DNA from: Apostichopus japonicus
Lineage: Eukaryota > Echinodermata > Holothuroidea > Aspidochirotida > Stichopodidae
Assembly (NCBI RefSeq): GCF_037975245.1
Contig: NC_092577.1
Location: forward strand, 11,476,013-11,540,012
Direction: 5' to 3'
DNA length: 64,000 nt
Below the pieces are notes generated by a model, which was not told where the DNA came from, searched no databases, and worked only from the letters and a program-made list of their open reading frames with translations. The position numbers were made by a program, and so were the translations under genes. Each line of letters opens with the position of its first letter. Within the stretch, counting starts at the first letter, position 1. Positions 1 through 11,352 of this stretch are shown in pieces.

Positions 1-160
1 AATACTTCTTTACAGAATATAACAGAATATATTCCAGAATATACAACAGAATATATAACAGAATATATTCCAGAATATAACAGAATATATAACAGAATAT
101 ATAACAGAATATATTCCAGAATATAACAGAATATACCAAAATATAAAAGAATATAACCTT
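1..160. repeat. AT-rich VNTR at the head of module M1
   Basis: Irregular tandem copies of an 11-16 bp unit built on CAGAATATA. The same array heads M2 (about 21050-21090) and M3 (about 50936-51020) with very different lengths (about 160, 35 and 85 bp), so it has changed copy number since duplication. Confidence 0.85.
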
Positions 161-308
161 TTCAAACTGAAGTGAACCTTTAACACGTAGACGATACGTG
201 AACATTTCCATACAATCGGTAAATAGGCGTAAGAGAAACAACTCTTGACTGGTTAAGCAGCTATATACGGTATCAAATATTTAACAATATATATCATATA
301 TCAGCCCC

Positions 309-594
309 AAAATGATTCTCAGTCACCACGTTCATTTAAACGTCAATTAAGCGAGGTTTACATAAGTGATTATTGATCCATAATACTTTTTAGAAATCTT
401 TGTTTGTTTACATCGTTAACACTGATAACTTAATTATTTTCCTTCTTTAGGGAGTGGCTCTACTCGATAAGCCTTCCAGGTTTTTAGATCACTTCCTTTC
501 TCTTTATACTCAATTTCATATCTGTAAACGTTTGTATGACATACAATGTACCGTATATTGAGCAAAAACAAATAAATGGAATGAAATGAAATGA
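309..594 (+). mobile_element. 3' fragment of a LINE or SINE inserted in M1
   Basis: M3 passes directly from GCCCCAAAT to CCGAACACG, whereas M1 carries about 285 extra bases at this point. The insert ends in AATAAATGGAATGAAATGAAAT, a pentamer-like 3' tail typical of CR1/L2-type retroposons. Length and tail suggest a 5'-truncated copy; its family is not identified. Confidence 0.55.
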
Positions 595-1960
595 AATCCG
601 AACACGCTGACACCAGTTGTGGTGTTCCGCAGGGCTCAATATTAGGACCACTGGTATTAATTATACATGTCAATGACATTTACCAAGTGTCATAAATTGC
701 TACTACTATTTTGTTTGCCGATGATACCTCTATTTTCTTCAAGTTGAAAAACGCACATAGAATGTTGTCTCTACTGAATTAAATGCATTTTCTGACTGGT
801 TTGCTGCTAATAAGTTATCACTTAATGTAGACAAAACTCACTTCTTATCTAGCCTATTTCACTCCACTGCAGAAGGAAGGCGTCTTCTCCAATTTCCCAA
901 TTAACTCTGTACTGAGCTGTTCTCTTCCATGTGACCCCACCATATTCTCTTATGCCATCCATCCATCTCCTACTCTGCCTACCTCTGCCTCTAACATAAC
1001 CCCTTGGTGTCCAATCTGTCAATTTATGTGTTCATCTTTTATCCTGACATCTAGCTAAATTTTCCACCCATCTCCACTTCTTTTGCTTTATGACTTGGAA
1101 ATTATCCAAAACGCATGTACTGTTTCTAAAGTCTTGGTTTCTGGCTTTATCCTTTCTTGTTACACCCCTCATAAGACAAAACTCACTATATACGATAAAA
1201 TGAAAGAAGAACACATTATTGGAATAATGATGTAGTAATGGACAGTAAACAAATTAAGGAAGTATCAACTCCTAAAGTTCTAGGGATTACTATTGATAGT
1301 AGACTTTCATGGAGTGACCATATTACAAAAGGTTTCTCCAGCGTCGTAAGAGGTATTGAAATTTTAGCATAGCTAAAATATTTCCTCCCCAAGAATAAAC
1401 TAAGAATGCTTTATCAAACTTAAATAGCACTGCATTTATGATACTGCTTGATTATTTGGTCTGGTCCAAAAAGTTTACCTTTAAGCCACTACAAAAGTGT
1501 GCAATACGTCATATATCTCACACAGCATCGTGTGAACATACTACTTACTAGCCCATTTTTTGTAAGAACTCGATTTATTGAGATTAGATGATATCATAAA
1601 AGTTAATTTGCGACATTTACATACAAGGTTTGGAATGGTTTATTACCAAACAGTTTTTTAAATAGCAACCGAGAGTTCCATAATCATAATGCAAGAACGG
1701 CTAGCAACGCACATTATAACTTATATTATGCACGCAGTGTTATGCTCGGCATAATATACCGTGCAATCTAAACATGGAACTCACTATCAAATGCTTTCAA
1801 AAGTAAGAAATCAAGCTCCATACTTACTTAGAAAATGCCTTATCAAAGAACTTATTATTCCTTATTTACTATTTATTAGTGGTAACTGAAGCATATACAT
1901 AGCCTATTCTGTGTTGTTAAACCAGTATAGGCTTTTCAGAAGACTTCCCTATACATTGCA
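595..1960 (+). mobile_element. Degraded LINE reverse-transcriptase relic (M1)
   Basis: The conceptual translation, broken by stops and frameshifts, keeps the hallmarks of a Jockey/CR1-like non-LTR retrotransposon. In order these are [11 protein letters not shown] followed by VNDIYQV, the catalytic block FADDTSIFF, DWFAANKLSLNVDKT, LGITIDSRLSWSDHITK, and a thumb-like segment near 1380-1560. The 5' part of the element is missing and the frame cannot be read through. It is interrupted by another LINE fragment at 843-1173. Homologous relics at 22318-23440 and 51117-52560 show that it belonged to the duplicated module, not to recent transposition. Confidence 0.85.
829..1187 (-). mobile_element. 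Nested LINE 3' fragment with 14-bp target duplication
   Basis: A 331-bp insert (843-1173) is flanked by identical copies of AGACAAAACTCACT (829-842 and 1174-1187). On the minus strand it encodes a tail containing KQKKWRW, LARCQDKRW and, in the better M3 copy, RGRGRQSRRWMDDIR. This resembles the C-terminus of endonuclease/reverse-transcriptase LINEs often annotated as craniofacial development protein 2-like. M2 has the uninterrupted site, so the insertion is dated between module splits. Confidence 0.8.
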
Positions 1961-2084
1961 AATATTAACGTGATAAAAACAAATACATAAAAAAAAAACA
2001 GACTATGAGCCAGAATGCAAAAATGCATTGTGTTTTCGATGATGTAACATGAGAAGTGCTCTTCATAAATCTGACGTAATTTAT

Positions 2085-2275
2085 AGTGAGGGTGTACATA
2101 TTTACAAGGGTTTCACGATTTGACCTCTGATGACCCCAAATGACCTTTAACCTCCACCAAATACAATATGCTTCTTTAACTAAATGTGGTACTTCTACAC
2201 AATAACTTAGAGGTCGGCCCAAGCCTTTCTTCTTGAGATGTCGTGTTTAAAAGGTTTACATAATTTGACCCTAAT
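2085..2275 (+). repeat. TGACC-rich dispersed repeat (M1, about 1.3 units)
   Basis: Contains TTTGACCTCTGATGACCCC followed by AAATGACCTTTAACCTCCAC, part of a family repeated at about 23540, 52680-53250 and 63110, with divergent relatives near 17610. Relative to M3, M1 lacks about 530 bp, so only one full unit plus the start of a second remains before the next module block. Confidence 0.75.
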
Positions 2276-4550
2276 TAAAACAGAGCAGTTCCTTGTCACA
2301 GAAAGATGATACCATAATTAAACACATTATTGAGAACCAGAATGTGTTGGCTGAAGTAATATAGGTATGTCCGAAGAATATTTTACAGTTGCTTGATTTT
2401 AAATCAGCGCATTTTTCGAAGAAAACAACAAATTTATGTTGTGATAAACGTAATTTAAATAAATGCATTTTTAAACACTGTCCGTCTCCTGCAGTCTCCC
2501 GAAATAATAACACAATCGCGGCGCGGGTCAACCAAATACAAAGTCGTGAAATATAGTTTCTTCTTTGGGTTACTTCCGGGGCAGGTTCACTCTGTTGGGC
2601 GACGTCTCTGAGGTAGGTGAGCTCAGTGGTCGGCTCTAGACCAGCTTGTTCTTTCACTCCCTGGTATCTGGGGTCCATTGACCTATCATCTGTCAAATAC
2701 GTTACTAAATAATTACCAATCATATTACTTAACCTCGAATCTAAACTTATAAATGGGTCTCATCAGTGTCCTTAAACAAACTTGAAGATACACATCCATC
2801 ACCAAGAATATTCCTACCAAAACAAAATAGCTATTAAGCTGTATATTTCTCCCACAGTTCTCAAAAGTGATAGAGGCTTGGAGCCACCACATGTATTCCT
2901 AGAAAACAAGGACCACACAAAACAATCACTTTGTTTAAAAAAGACAAAGGTCACACAGGCCACCTTGAAACTTTAGGGAACTTCTCAGTCTACGAAAGTA
3001 AGTTACTCATTGTCAGGTGAATAAAACAAAATAAGAAATGGTAAGGAAAAGATCAAATGAATAATAAAATTGGAAAAAGAAAGAAAATGATGAACATAAA
3101 CAATAACAAAACATTAACCAGGTTATGCTTTGGTTACAAAAACAATCCTTTCTGAGTTATATGACTTCCTCGTCACTGACAACATGACCAACACCCAAAT
3201 CCAATTGCTTATAGGAAGAAGTAGTCTTCCTCTATGATGTGTAAACAGAATGTCTTGGGCAATAGCATTTTCATCCTTTCATCACATCTCTGTTCAGCAG
3301 CTTCTTTGAGCCGTTTTTCAGCATCTCGTGTCAGACACTGAGACAGCTGTTCTGTCTGCCCGCTACCACATCTTCAGGCTTTCAGAAACTTGAGCCCTGA
3401 TTTTCCACAAGTTTTTGTTGTGCCAGTGAAATATCTGGAGAGGAAGCACCGCAAATATCCTTTTCTTTGGCGCCGATGGGCCTGCACTTTGATCTGCAAC
3501 AAATCGAAACCAAATTTGTTTGGTTTATACAGTATTTTAAATTTCCTGTCGATCACACTATGGTTCACATTAATTGTCTACACTGGAACTCAACTGACTA
3601 ATAAGCCATTTGATATTCAATTTATTTCAGTGTAGGCCTGGAGCCATGTGCTTGGTATGGCATAGTTACAAACACACACACTACAAAGGTTTGAGGACAC
3701 ATGCAATCCTACTTGACATGATTTTCCATCATTAAAGAAGGCCTCACCATACATGTATCAACATAAAATAAAATAAAACAAGCAAGATGCTTTGATATAA
3801 AATATTTTATTCCAAATTTTTAAAGAGTTGTAATAAGACTAGGTGCTACTAAATCGAGTGCCATACTGACGCTAAATAGCTGGAAATATACAAAAGCTAA
3901 CTCGCTTTGCTAGGTGTACAAAATACAAGAAGGGATCTGAGACTAGGCAATACTGTAGCATTGCATATGGCCTATATACTTAGAGGCCAATATATAAGCT
4001 ACATTACACGCTACATTTGTTTGTGTATTCGCCAGTACTATCATCAGCCATAGAGACATGCTTTGGGCTTAGTTAGGCCATATTTTGAAAGAAAATTACT
4101 CCAAGACTTGAGGCTAGACCATAGGCCTAAGCTTTTATGCCGACATTGCACATTGATAGGCCTAACGTCAGTCTGCCCATCGATCCTACACTGGTGTTGA
4201 TTTCATTTCTTTGTTTTATGACAAATAAAACATGAAATAAATGGTATCATAACATAACAGATACCAGTATAAAGTAGCTATCGATCTATCTTTCATGGGT
4301 GCTACGTAAATTACTTCTAGTCTTAGGCAAACTAGTAGTATCATGGTATTGAAGAGCCTTGTCCTAAATTGTCATAGTTGGCATTCCTTTCACTTGAGAA
4401 AGTTATGTATACTTTCTTGTCATATATAGTGATGCTCTAAAATGAGTATTAGTAACATGCCTAGAATTACCTTCATTGTTTGTGTATTGAATCATGGAAG
4501 CAACTTCTAGGCATATAGTCGATCTGTTGGTGAATCTTGATTACAGGAAT
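2271..4550. repeat. M1 non-coding duplicated block (first part)
   Basis: Aligns by eye with 24590-27187 in M2 and 53350-55440 in M3. No conserved long reading frame was found except a decayed minus-strand frame listed separately. It begins with one unit of a roughly 195-bp repeat that is expanded in M2. The rest is AT-rich DNA with no recognised gene. Confidence 0.8.
3225..3570 (-). pseudogene. Decayed minus-strand reading frame of unknown origin (M1)
   Basis: Reads as a basic segment (with RRQRKGYLRCFLSRYF and CGKSGLKFLKA), an in-frame TGA, then a helical acidic/basic segment with GQTEQLSQCLTRDAEKRL and DERMKMLLPK. The same frame is recognisable in M2 and M3. The style resembles the end of small DNA-binding proteins (Myb/MADF-like) carried by some DNA transposons, but this is a guess. 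No start, splice sites or full domain could be established. Confidence 0.35.
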
Positions 4551-5494
4551 CATGGGCGACGATCGGGGGGGGGGGGGGGACATATCCCCAAATATTTTAT
4601 GTGGGGATTTAGTATCTAATATCCCCCAATATTTGGTGGCATATTTTTTTTTTGTGGCTATAAATAGAAAATAATGCCTGAGATTATTTATCCAAAACGT
4701 ATTTGGCGGTGGCTAAAACTTCATCCAACACATGCTGCACAAGGTAAATGACTCTTCGTGGTCGTTTCTGTGACCTGTGACCGTATAGCATGTAGTCACT
4801 CATGATTAATATCATAATGTCTGTACATTTCTTGTGTATGAGTGGAGGTGCGTAGCCAAGGGGGGGGGGCGAAGGGGGAAACGCCTTCCCTCGAGCATAT
4901 TTTTGTATTTTTTATGATATCGAAGTTTTATAGTAGCTGTTATAAGAGGTTTTCATATTTGTACACCAATAAATTAACTGTGTCTGAATTTTCGAAAATT
5001 CCCTGACCAACATTCTTCATCATACTTCCCTCTACTCGTGCAATTTTGACAAGTCTGTTAATTTAAGGTTGAAGGTTTTTTTCTATATTAATTGTCCATG
5101 GATGAAATTTTGTGCAACATTATGGGTATGTTTTGAAGTGAATTATTTTTCAAATTCTGACAAATAATGGGCTTAAAACCTTGAAAAGTGGGGCTGGCGG
5201 GTATTGTGGGCCGTCACGTAGAATTACCTACAAAAGCAATGGTCCATAGGAGATGCGATGAGGTCGAACATGATGTGTGACTGGTGAAAATATTGAAAAA
5301 GGTTATGAATGAAATAAAAAATATTGGGGAAAACTTGGATCTCAGACAAAATTGTTCATCTGGTTGGTCATTTTCAAGCCCGAGAAGTGTCATTTCCGGT
5401 CATCTGGGGGGGGGGGGGGGGCTATCAAAACCAGAAATTTTCTTGTACGTTGGTGGTGTTCCACTTTGATTTTTATATATGTATATATACATAC
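4551..5494 (-). mobile_element. Non-autonomous hAT-like element, M1-specific insertion
   Basis: M2 reads across this point without the 940 bp present here. The left end CATGGGCGACGATCGGG matches hAT-type CA(g/t)GGGCGg termini. The interior is colinear in reverse with 11400-11990, including the segments around the word TTTTCGAAAATTC and the exported-looking end CTTGTACG. Long poly-G tracts occur at about 4566, 4861 and 5406. The right terminal repeat is damaged and no clear target duplication remains, so the exact right end is uncertain. Confidence 0.65.
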
Positions 5495-6862
5495 ATCCCA
5501 AAAGTTCACCTCCAAGTATCATAACCAAATTCACCAGATTGATTTATTTTCTCTTGGAAATTTGCCACTCTCAATACTGCTTTTACAAATACATTTGACG
5601 TCGGCTTGCCAACTGTTGGCTGCAAATTTCGTTAGACTTTCAGCCATCGTTCTATTGTTATGCAGAACGTTATGCAGACGAATTGTAAAAACGTACCAAC
5701 GTAACATAAACCAGGGAGCTGTTCCCTGCATATACACAGTATTTGCATGTACATAACGCCGAGCCAAGCAGTTTCTGTATCAGCTGACATATCACATGAC
5801 ACACAATAAGGATTTTGATTAGCTCTTTCTAACAAAATCAAAGCGGACTAAATTAGTCCGTCTTAAACTGCTGTTAACTCCTAAAAAAACACTTCCCTAA
5901 CCATCCAACATCGAGAATTGTAATTAGCATATGAAAACACAACATAATATAAAACGCTGCGTCGGAAAAGTCCTAACAACGCAAAGCGGACTAAATAATT
6001 CCGTCTTAAATTTCTGTTCACACTTCAGATAACACTTCCCGAACCATCCAACATCGAGAATTGTAATTAACATATGAAAACACATCAGAGTATGTGGTCA
6101 AACCGTAGTACTAAATATGTGCAACGACAGTGAACGATATCGAGCTTACCCCGATGGATTATTGCCGCCATTTTCAGGAATTCCCCTCTATGTTGCAACT
6201 TCGTCAAAATACGTCAATACAAGCTGTATTGAAATGTACTATACTTGCATATAGACAGAGTACAGTTCTTAGTTTAGCCGCATGTAAATTGATACCGGTA
6301 ATTCGTACAAGAAAAATTATTGTAAACTGTGTTTTGTTGCAGTTGTTATCTTTTTTGAAGTACACTATTATTGATATCAACCTTTGTGTGAGATCTTGAC
6401 GATAGAATAGGTAAGTGAACATTGACTCCAATATATTTGTCAATGTCTGCCGTTTGTCATTTGCCATGGAACAGAAATCGTTCGATATATGCAATTGCTA
6501 GCAAGTAGATCCTCATTGGGAATCTGTACATTGTGTTCCATTGTAACGGACGTATTCCATAATGTAGCGCGGAATTGGCTAGACTGGAGTTTCTGTTTGT
6601 ACTGCCATCAGCTGTCATACTAATAACATTTCAATCATGATGGTACAGAACAGTTTCCCGCAATTTGATGAATTGAAAATCATTGATTTCTTATAGATTT
6701 CAAGAGAATGAATCTGGTATAACTACTGAAATTTGAAACTTCAGCATAAGTACAAATCTGAATTTAAGAACCTTTCTTGAGTTGATCATAAGCGGGCATA
6801 GTTTCATTTCAAAGCATAATTGGAACAAAAATTGAAGTGTTCTAGGCTAATTCAACATCACA
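5495..6862. repeat. M1 duplicated block (second part) with internal tandem duplication
   Basis: Homologous to M2 27190-27950 and 29449-29770 and to M3 55460-56610. Between about 5843 and 6085 a roughly 150-bp unit (AAAGCGGACTAAAT, then CATCCAACATCGAGAATTG) is present twice. It is also doubled in M3 (55600-55830) but single in M2. No gene is seen. Confidence 0.7.
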
Positions 6863-7736
6863 CAGGCGCGGCGGAACGGGAAAATTATTGGAGGGGGGGG
6901 GAGGGGGGAGCTAATGTGTGGAGACTATCTAAGCGGAGCGCCACCATCAGTTGGCGCGAAACCCACAGATGGCCGGAAACAGCACTTTCCGAGTGTTTCA
7001 TGCTGCGAATACCTAGCCCTAAAATATGGGTCTCAAGCCTGCAATTTCTCAGATTGCACTTAAAAATCTGTAAAAACATTGTAATTTGTATATTCGGTGG
7101 TTTTTCAAGAGAGTAGCTATTATACTCGTAGTGTACTCGCAAAGACGTTTTTCAGTGTAGTAAATTACTACTTGCAATTAAATGCAATAATTAAATAAAT
7201 ATTATAAGAAAAAAACAGAAAGCATTTCTTAATGTCAACAAATGGGTAATTCCAAAACCATGTGCAGTTGCCAACAAATTTCTATGAACCAAGCACCACA
7301 GTACAGGTGAAATGCTAATATTGTGTTTTTGTTCGTTTAATAATTGATTGCGTTTAAACATAGATCCATGTTCCACACCTTGCGTGGACTCGTAGTGTAA
7401 AGTGAGTAGTGCCTAATACGAAGTTGTGTTGCGCTTACCGGTACTCACACTCACTGCTTCCACTTTTCACGGGGCGTGAAGACGCGGTTGGGGTGACAAT
7501 GTGGTGTATAGCCAGGGGACGGGCCGAGGGTCCCCCAGCATTTACTAAAATTATTACACCTATATAGTATACGTGTGCATCGGACAGATCGACAAGTATA
7601 TGGGCAGATGCACGTTTCGGAGCCTTGGTAAATATTGGGGGGGGGGGGCTTATCATGCATTTGCCCCCTCAACTTTTTCATTGGGGGGCTGAGCCCCCCC
7701 CCCCCCCCAAGCCCCCCTCCGGTTCCGCCGCCACTG
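6863..7736. mobile_element. Non-autonomous hAT-like transposon with 8-bp target duplication
   Basis: The 874-bp insert is flanked by ACATCACA on both sides (6855-6862, 7737-7744). M2 (29766 onward) and M3 (about 56610) show one copy, i.e. the empty site. Termini are imperfect inverted repeats: CAGGCGCGGCGGAACGGGA at the left and, reversed, CAGTGGCGGCGGAACCGGA at the right (16 of 19 identical). A CA...TG terminus with 8-bp duplication is the hAT signature. There is no transposase. Inside are a conserved hairpin core (6938-6957) and long G/C homopolymers near 6891, 7639 and 7697. Confidence 0.9.
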
Positions 7737-7744
7737 ACATCACA

Positions 7745-9464
7745 TCTATCTGGTTAAGGACATATTGAGGGTTGAATATAATCAAATGTTTTACGAGGGA
7801 AAACACAATTAAAAGTCACCAAAATGTTCACGGGAGACAATGAAACGAGACTGCAGTGCAATGTATATGTGATAACAAAATCGAAGCAAACAAGATAATG
7901 TTGTAAAGATGGAAGTAATTGAAAAGTACAAATGGAGTTCATCTAGCCTATATAAAACGGTTTCTTTTAGCGGCATTTATAGCAAGAAGTGTGATCAATT
8001 TAATACATTTTGAGTAAATATTGATAAAATACTACATTGTGTCTTTAGATTTTCTAAAAACGGGAATGACATTTTTATAACAGGGGTTTCATATTGTATG
8101 TCCTCCGGTAACAGAGTTGTTGACAATTGACAATTCATAATCAAAGACGTTCAATATGAATCTAAGAGACTGATTTCGGTCAGCTTGCGTCTTTGATAGC
8201 CAATGACGCGATTTCCTGCTTGCAGGAGGATCTAAAATACATACAATTCATACATATATATAATGTATGCTCAGATCGAAGTTATTATACTTCAAATTAC
8301 GCAGCTAAGCTCATGGCTAGGGTGTTCAACCGTATTTTATTGAGCAAAACTTTATGTTTACAGCTTAATAAGGACCTCTTTATATATCTAAACATGACTC
8401 AAACAAATCATTTTACGTATATTGGTTTATTTTGCTGGGGAAGGAACCCCAGCAGCCCTACATATGAGAGTCTGTTTTAATGACCCAAGTACCACATCCC
8501 TTCCCTTTATCCTTCATTCGCGCTTGGTCCTTCCACATAGGTGCAGCAAGGGGTGGGGGGGGGGGTTGCAGTTAGCATGACTATATAAAAACGAACGGTA
8601 GGCTAAAGACTCTGGCAACTAGAAACGGCTCTCTTTCCTGATAGTCAGAAATGGCAATATATTGTGTAGTATAGTTGTAACTGCACAACGATGATATTGT
8701 CATGCCAAATGATGGTGTTTCATGGATATAAGAAGACCTGCCTCTTAGGCACATTGGCGTGTCTATCAAGAGGTATAACGGTAAGAGGATTTAGACGCAA
8801 ACTTATGCTATCATTCCATTATTGTTACTACACTTGTGGATACTACTTTACGTGCGTATGGATACCCATTTTAACAATAAATATATAATTTCAGAAATCT
8901 GAATTTGATTACAGATATCTACAAATAATTAGAGATATCTAATATTCCAAACGTGCGTGTGTTATAACATGTAAACAATTTGGAAAAAAATCCCAAGTTC
9001 TGTATGTTTGACCGAGGAGAGGGGAAGAAACATGTGTCCCCATTCTCCAGATGGCTATTGCCCCAGTATATAATAACAATATCGAACATTCGCATAAGCA
9101 TAGCAATAAGAGTGAGAAGGTATACACACTATGTATCTTCAATGAATCAAATTTAGCATGTTTAGAGAAATGTCGTTCTCTGGTTAATATGGCTAGAGAA
9201 GAAAACCTTATGATAAGTAGATCACACGCTGGCATAAATATAAGTCGCCTACCAAGTATTAAATACACCTTGGGTAATTATTTTTTTACTTTTTACGATT
9301 TCTTTAAGATCCTCGTTTCGTTCGGTATTTCTGTTGCGGGAGGGGGTGGGGTGGGAAGGTAGGCAGGACCACCCAGGGTACTGCTACTGACTCCTGCATT
9401 TTTCACTTTTACGCTCCCACCACAATGTCTCTTTGACGCGATAACACTATATCTGCAAGTTTAA
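7745..9464. repeat. M1 duplicated block (third part), upstream of the TRIM relic
   Basis: Corresponds to M2 29770-32300 and M3 56620-58245. It contains a SINE tail (8106-8262), poly-G tracts near 8552 and 9340, and the word TTAGAGATATCTAATATTCC shared by modules. No coding capacity was recognised. Confidence 0.7.
8106..8262 (+). mobile_element. SINE 3' tail, headless (M1)
   Basis: Shares CAGAGTTGTTGACAATT, GAGACTGATTTCGGTCAGC, TTCCTGCTTGCAGGAGGATC and a final ACATAC microsatellite with the full-length SINE at 48222-48452. The tRNA-derived head is missing. Equivalent tails lie at 30322-30490 and 57055-57215. Confidence 0.75.
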
Positions 9465-10774
9465 ATGCATTTTGATATATACAAAGGTCATGACCTGCAT
9501 GATGTAACTGAAAGAGCAGAACGTGAAAGAAAATTACTGAACCAAGAACTTGCTGAACTAACCAAATACAAGGGTAAACTATACGAATTGCCAACGAAAC
9601 TACAAATTACTCAACAGAGGCTGAATGAAAATGCCATGAAAAAGACAGGGAGATTGATAATCCAGTACCAGCGACAGACACACAAGATTAAAGAAAAACT
9701 TGTGGATTGTACTACGGAACGAAAGAGGGGTTTAGAGGCCATCGAAAACAGAAAAAGAGATAACGACCGTCAGATCACTCTTAATTTGGAAAAAGAATTG
9801 GTACAAGTGAGAAAGAAATATGATAAAATCAGGGAAAACAGCAAATCAAGAATATGACAACGAATCTGAAGATTTTATTAACAAATGTAATGAAACCGAG
9901 GGCGCACTCTTAACAAAACTTCGCAGCCTAGATGTTAATTTGAGGAGTTTGACAACAGCAAAAGACCTGCTTGTAGGGCAAAATAAAGATCAACTAAAAT
10001 AATTAAGAGAATTTCGCGAACAGATTATTAAAAGATACGAGAACCTCACAGCAACGACCTCATCTATTCTTGCTTCTAAAGACGATTGGACCAACGCTCA
10101 GTGTATTCCTGATATTAGAGTAGCATGTGAACACCTCGTAAAAGAAATAAAAAAAGAATTCCCAGAGGTAGAACTTTTATCTGATTCTATATCAGTGATA
10201 TAACGAAGGTAATTAGAGATAACGTCAGGATTGCTCAGCATAAAGAGTCCGTGGTTGATGTTGCAGGAATCAAAGTTAACGGTGTACGCATCACTGATAT
10301 CATGACCAGAGGAGATGTCAAGATTGTCATCACTTATAAGGCAACTGAAGGTTACTCATACATTACTGTGTTGAACAGTAACGGTGAAATACAACGACAG
10401 GATCAGATCGACATTGATATGGACATACCCATCTGCGGCATGTTTTCTGAATCCAAAGCTGTTACATGGGATGGTTGGTATGACATCGGTATTTACGATG
10501 TACGTGATGGTGCATTTAGCAGGAAGAACATTTGTGACGTCATTACTAGGTGGCCATCTGATCAGTACGTGACCTGTGTAACTACAGATCCTGTGACGAG
10601 TCATATTATAGTAGGTACTAACAGCAGAGATGTTTATGTATTGACTGATCAAATGAATCCCAGTCACATGTTTACATTATCAGATGTAATCGGTGCAGCG
10701 CATGATATCACTGTCCATAGAGGTAGTCTCCTGGTCTGTGACAATTCGCGTGGTAGATCATATCCAGTCCGTGA
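9465..10774 (+). pseudogene. TRIM pseudogene 1 (M1): RING and B-boxes lost, 3' end cut off
   Basis: Homology starts at the last B-box2 residues (KGHDLHDVTERAERERKLL). Upstream flank that in M3 lies about 900 bp 5' of this point is joined directly to it, so one deletion removed RING, B-box1 and most of B-box2. The coiled-coil part has one extra G near 9835, which shifts the frame. An in-frame TAA at 10000-10002 replaces a Gln codon of the sister copies, and a 1-bp loss occurs near 10187. The propeller-like region is then open (VGTNSRDVYV, HRGSLLVCDNSRGRS) until it is cut at 10774 by minisatellite DNA. The matching 3' flank reappears after 19730. It cannot encode an E3 ligase. It is closest to pseudogene 3 (shared QTHKIK motif). 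Confidence 0.9.
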
Positions 10775-11045
10775 CCGGACAAATACCCCCCGGACGATTA
10801 CCCCCAGACAATAACCCCCGGACGATTACCACCCGGACAGATACCCCCGGACAAATACCATCCCGGACAACTACCCCCCAGGGCAACTACCACCCGGACA
10901 AGACCCCCCGGACAATTACCCCCGAGGACAAAAACCCCCAGGACAAGTACCCACCCGGACAACTACCCCCTCGGACGAATACCCCCTAGACAATTACCCC
11001 CCTAGACAATTACCCCCCGGATAAATACCCCCGGACGAATATACC
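10775..11045 (+). repeat. Minisatellite, left arm (CCGGACAAWTACCCC)n
   Basis: About 17 imperfect units of 14-18 bp. C-runs of 4-6 make the complementary strand a candidate for G-quadruplexes. It is the inverted counterpart of 19375-19730. Confidence 0.9.
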
Positions 11046-11352
11046 CATGGACATATTCCGTTAACTTTAGGAGACGGATACAGCGACGGATACGCCCGTC
11101 TTTTTTCGAGTTTAGTTTCCCGCGGGCCTCAACATATACACTGGTCCCTCGGGCAACTCCGAGAGCATATTTACAATTGGGTCAGGGTGACGGTTAAACT
11201 GGCACCACTAGGTCGTCGTGTGCCCTGGCCCTTATAACCTCCTCCCGACTTTTAAAAAGGTTCGAACTTTTCATATAGAAACTCCTGGATAGGGTTTGAC
11301 AATGGACCGAGGCCCGGGGGTTGGGTTGGGAATTGCTCACTGCTGGTAGTAA
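11046..11352. other. Unassigned DNA inside the composite block
   Basis: No coding or repeat signature recognised. It is moderately GC-rich compared with the rest of the window. Confidence 0.4.

Noticed and set aside
5284-5756. Overlapping open frames with poly-Gly runs
   Set aside because: They cross a G-homopolymer inside a hAT-like element and are not conserved in the sister modules.
9465-9857. Short independent coiled-coil gene starting with its own ATG
   Set aside because: Sequence is the truncated middle of a TRIM coding exon; the ATG is created at a deletion junction.
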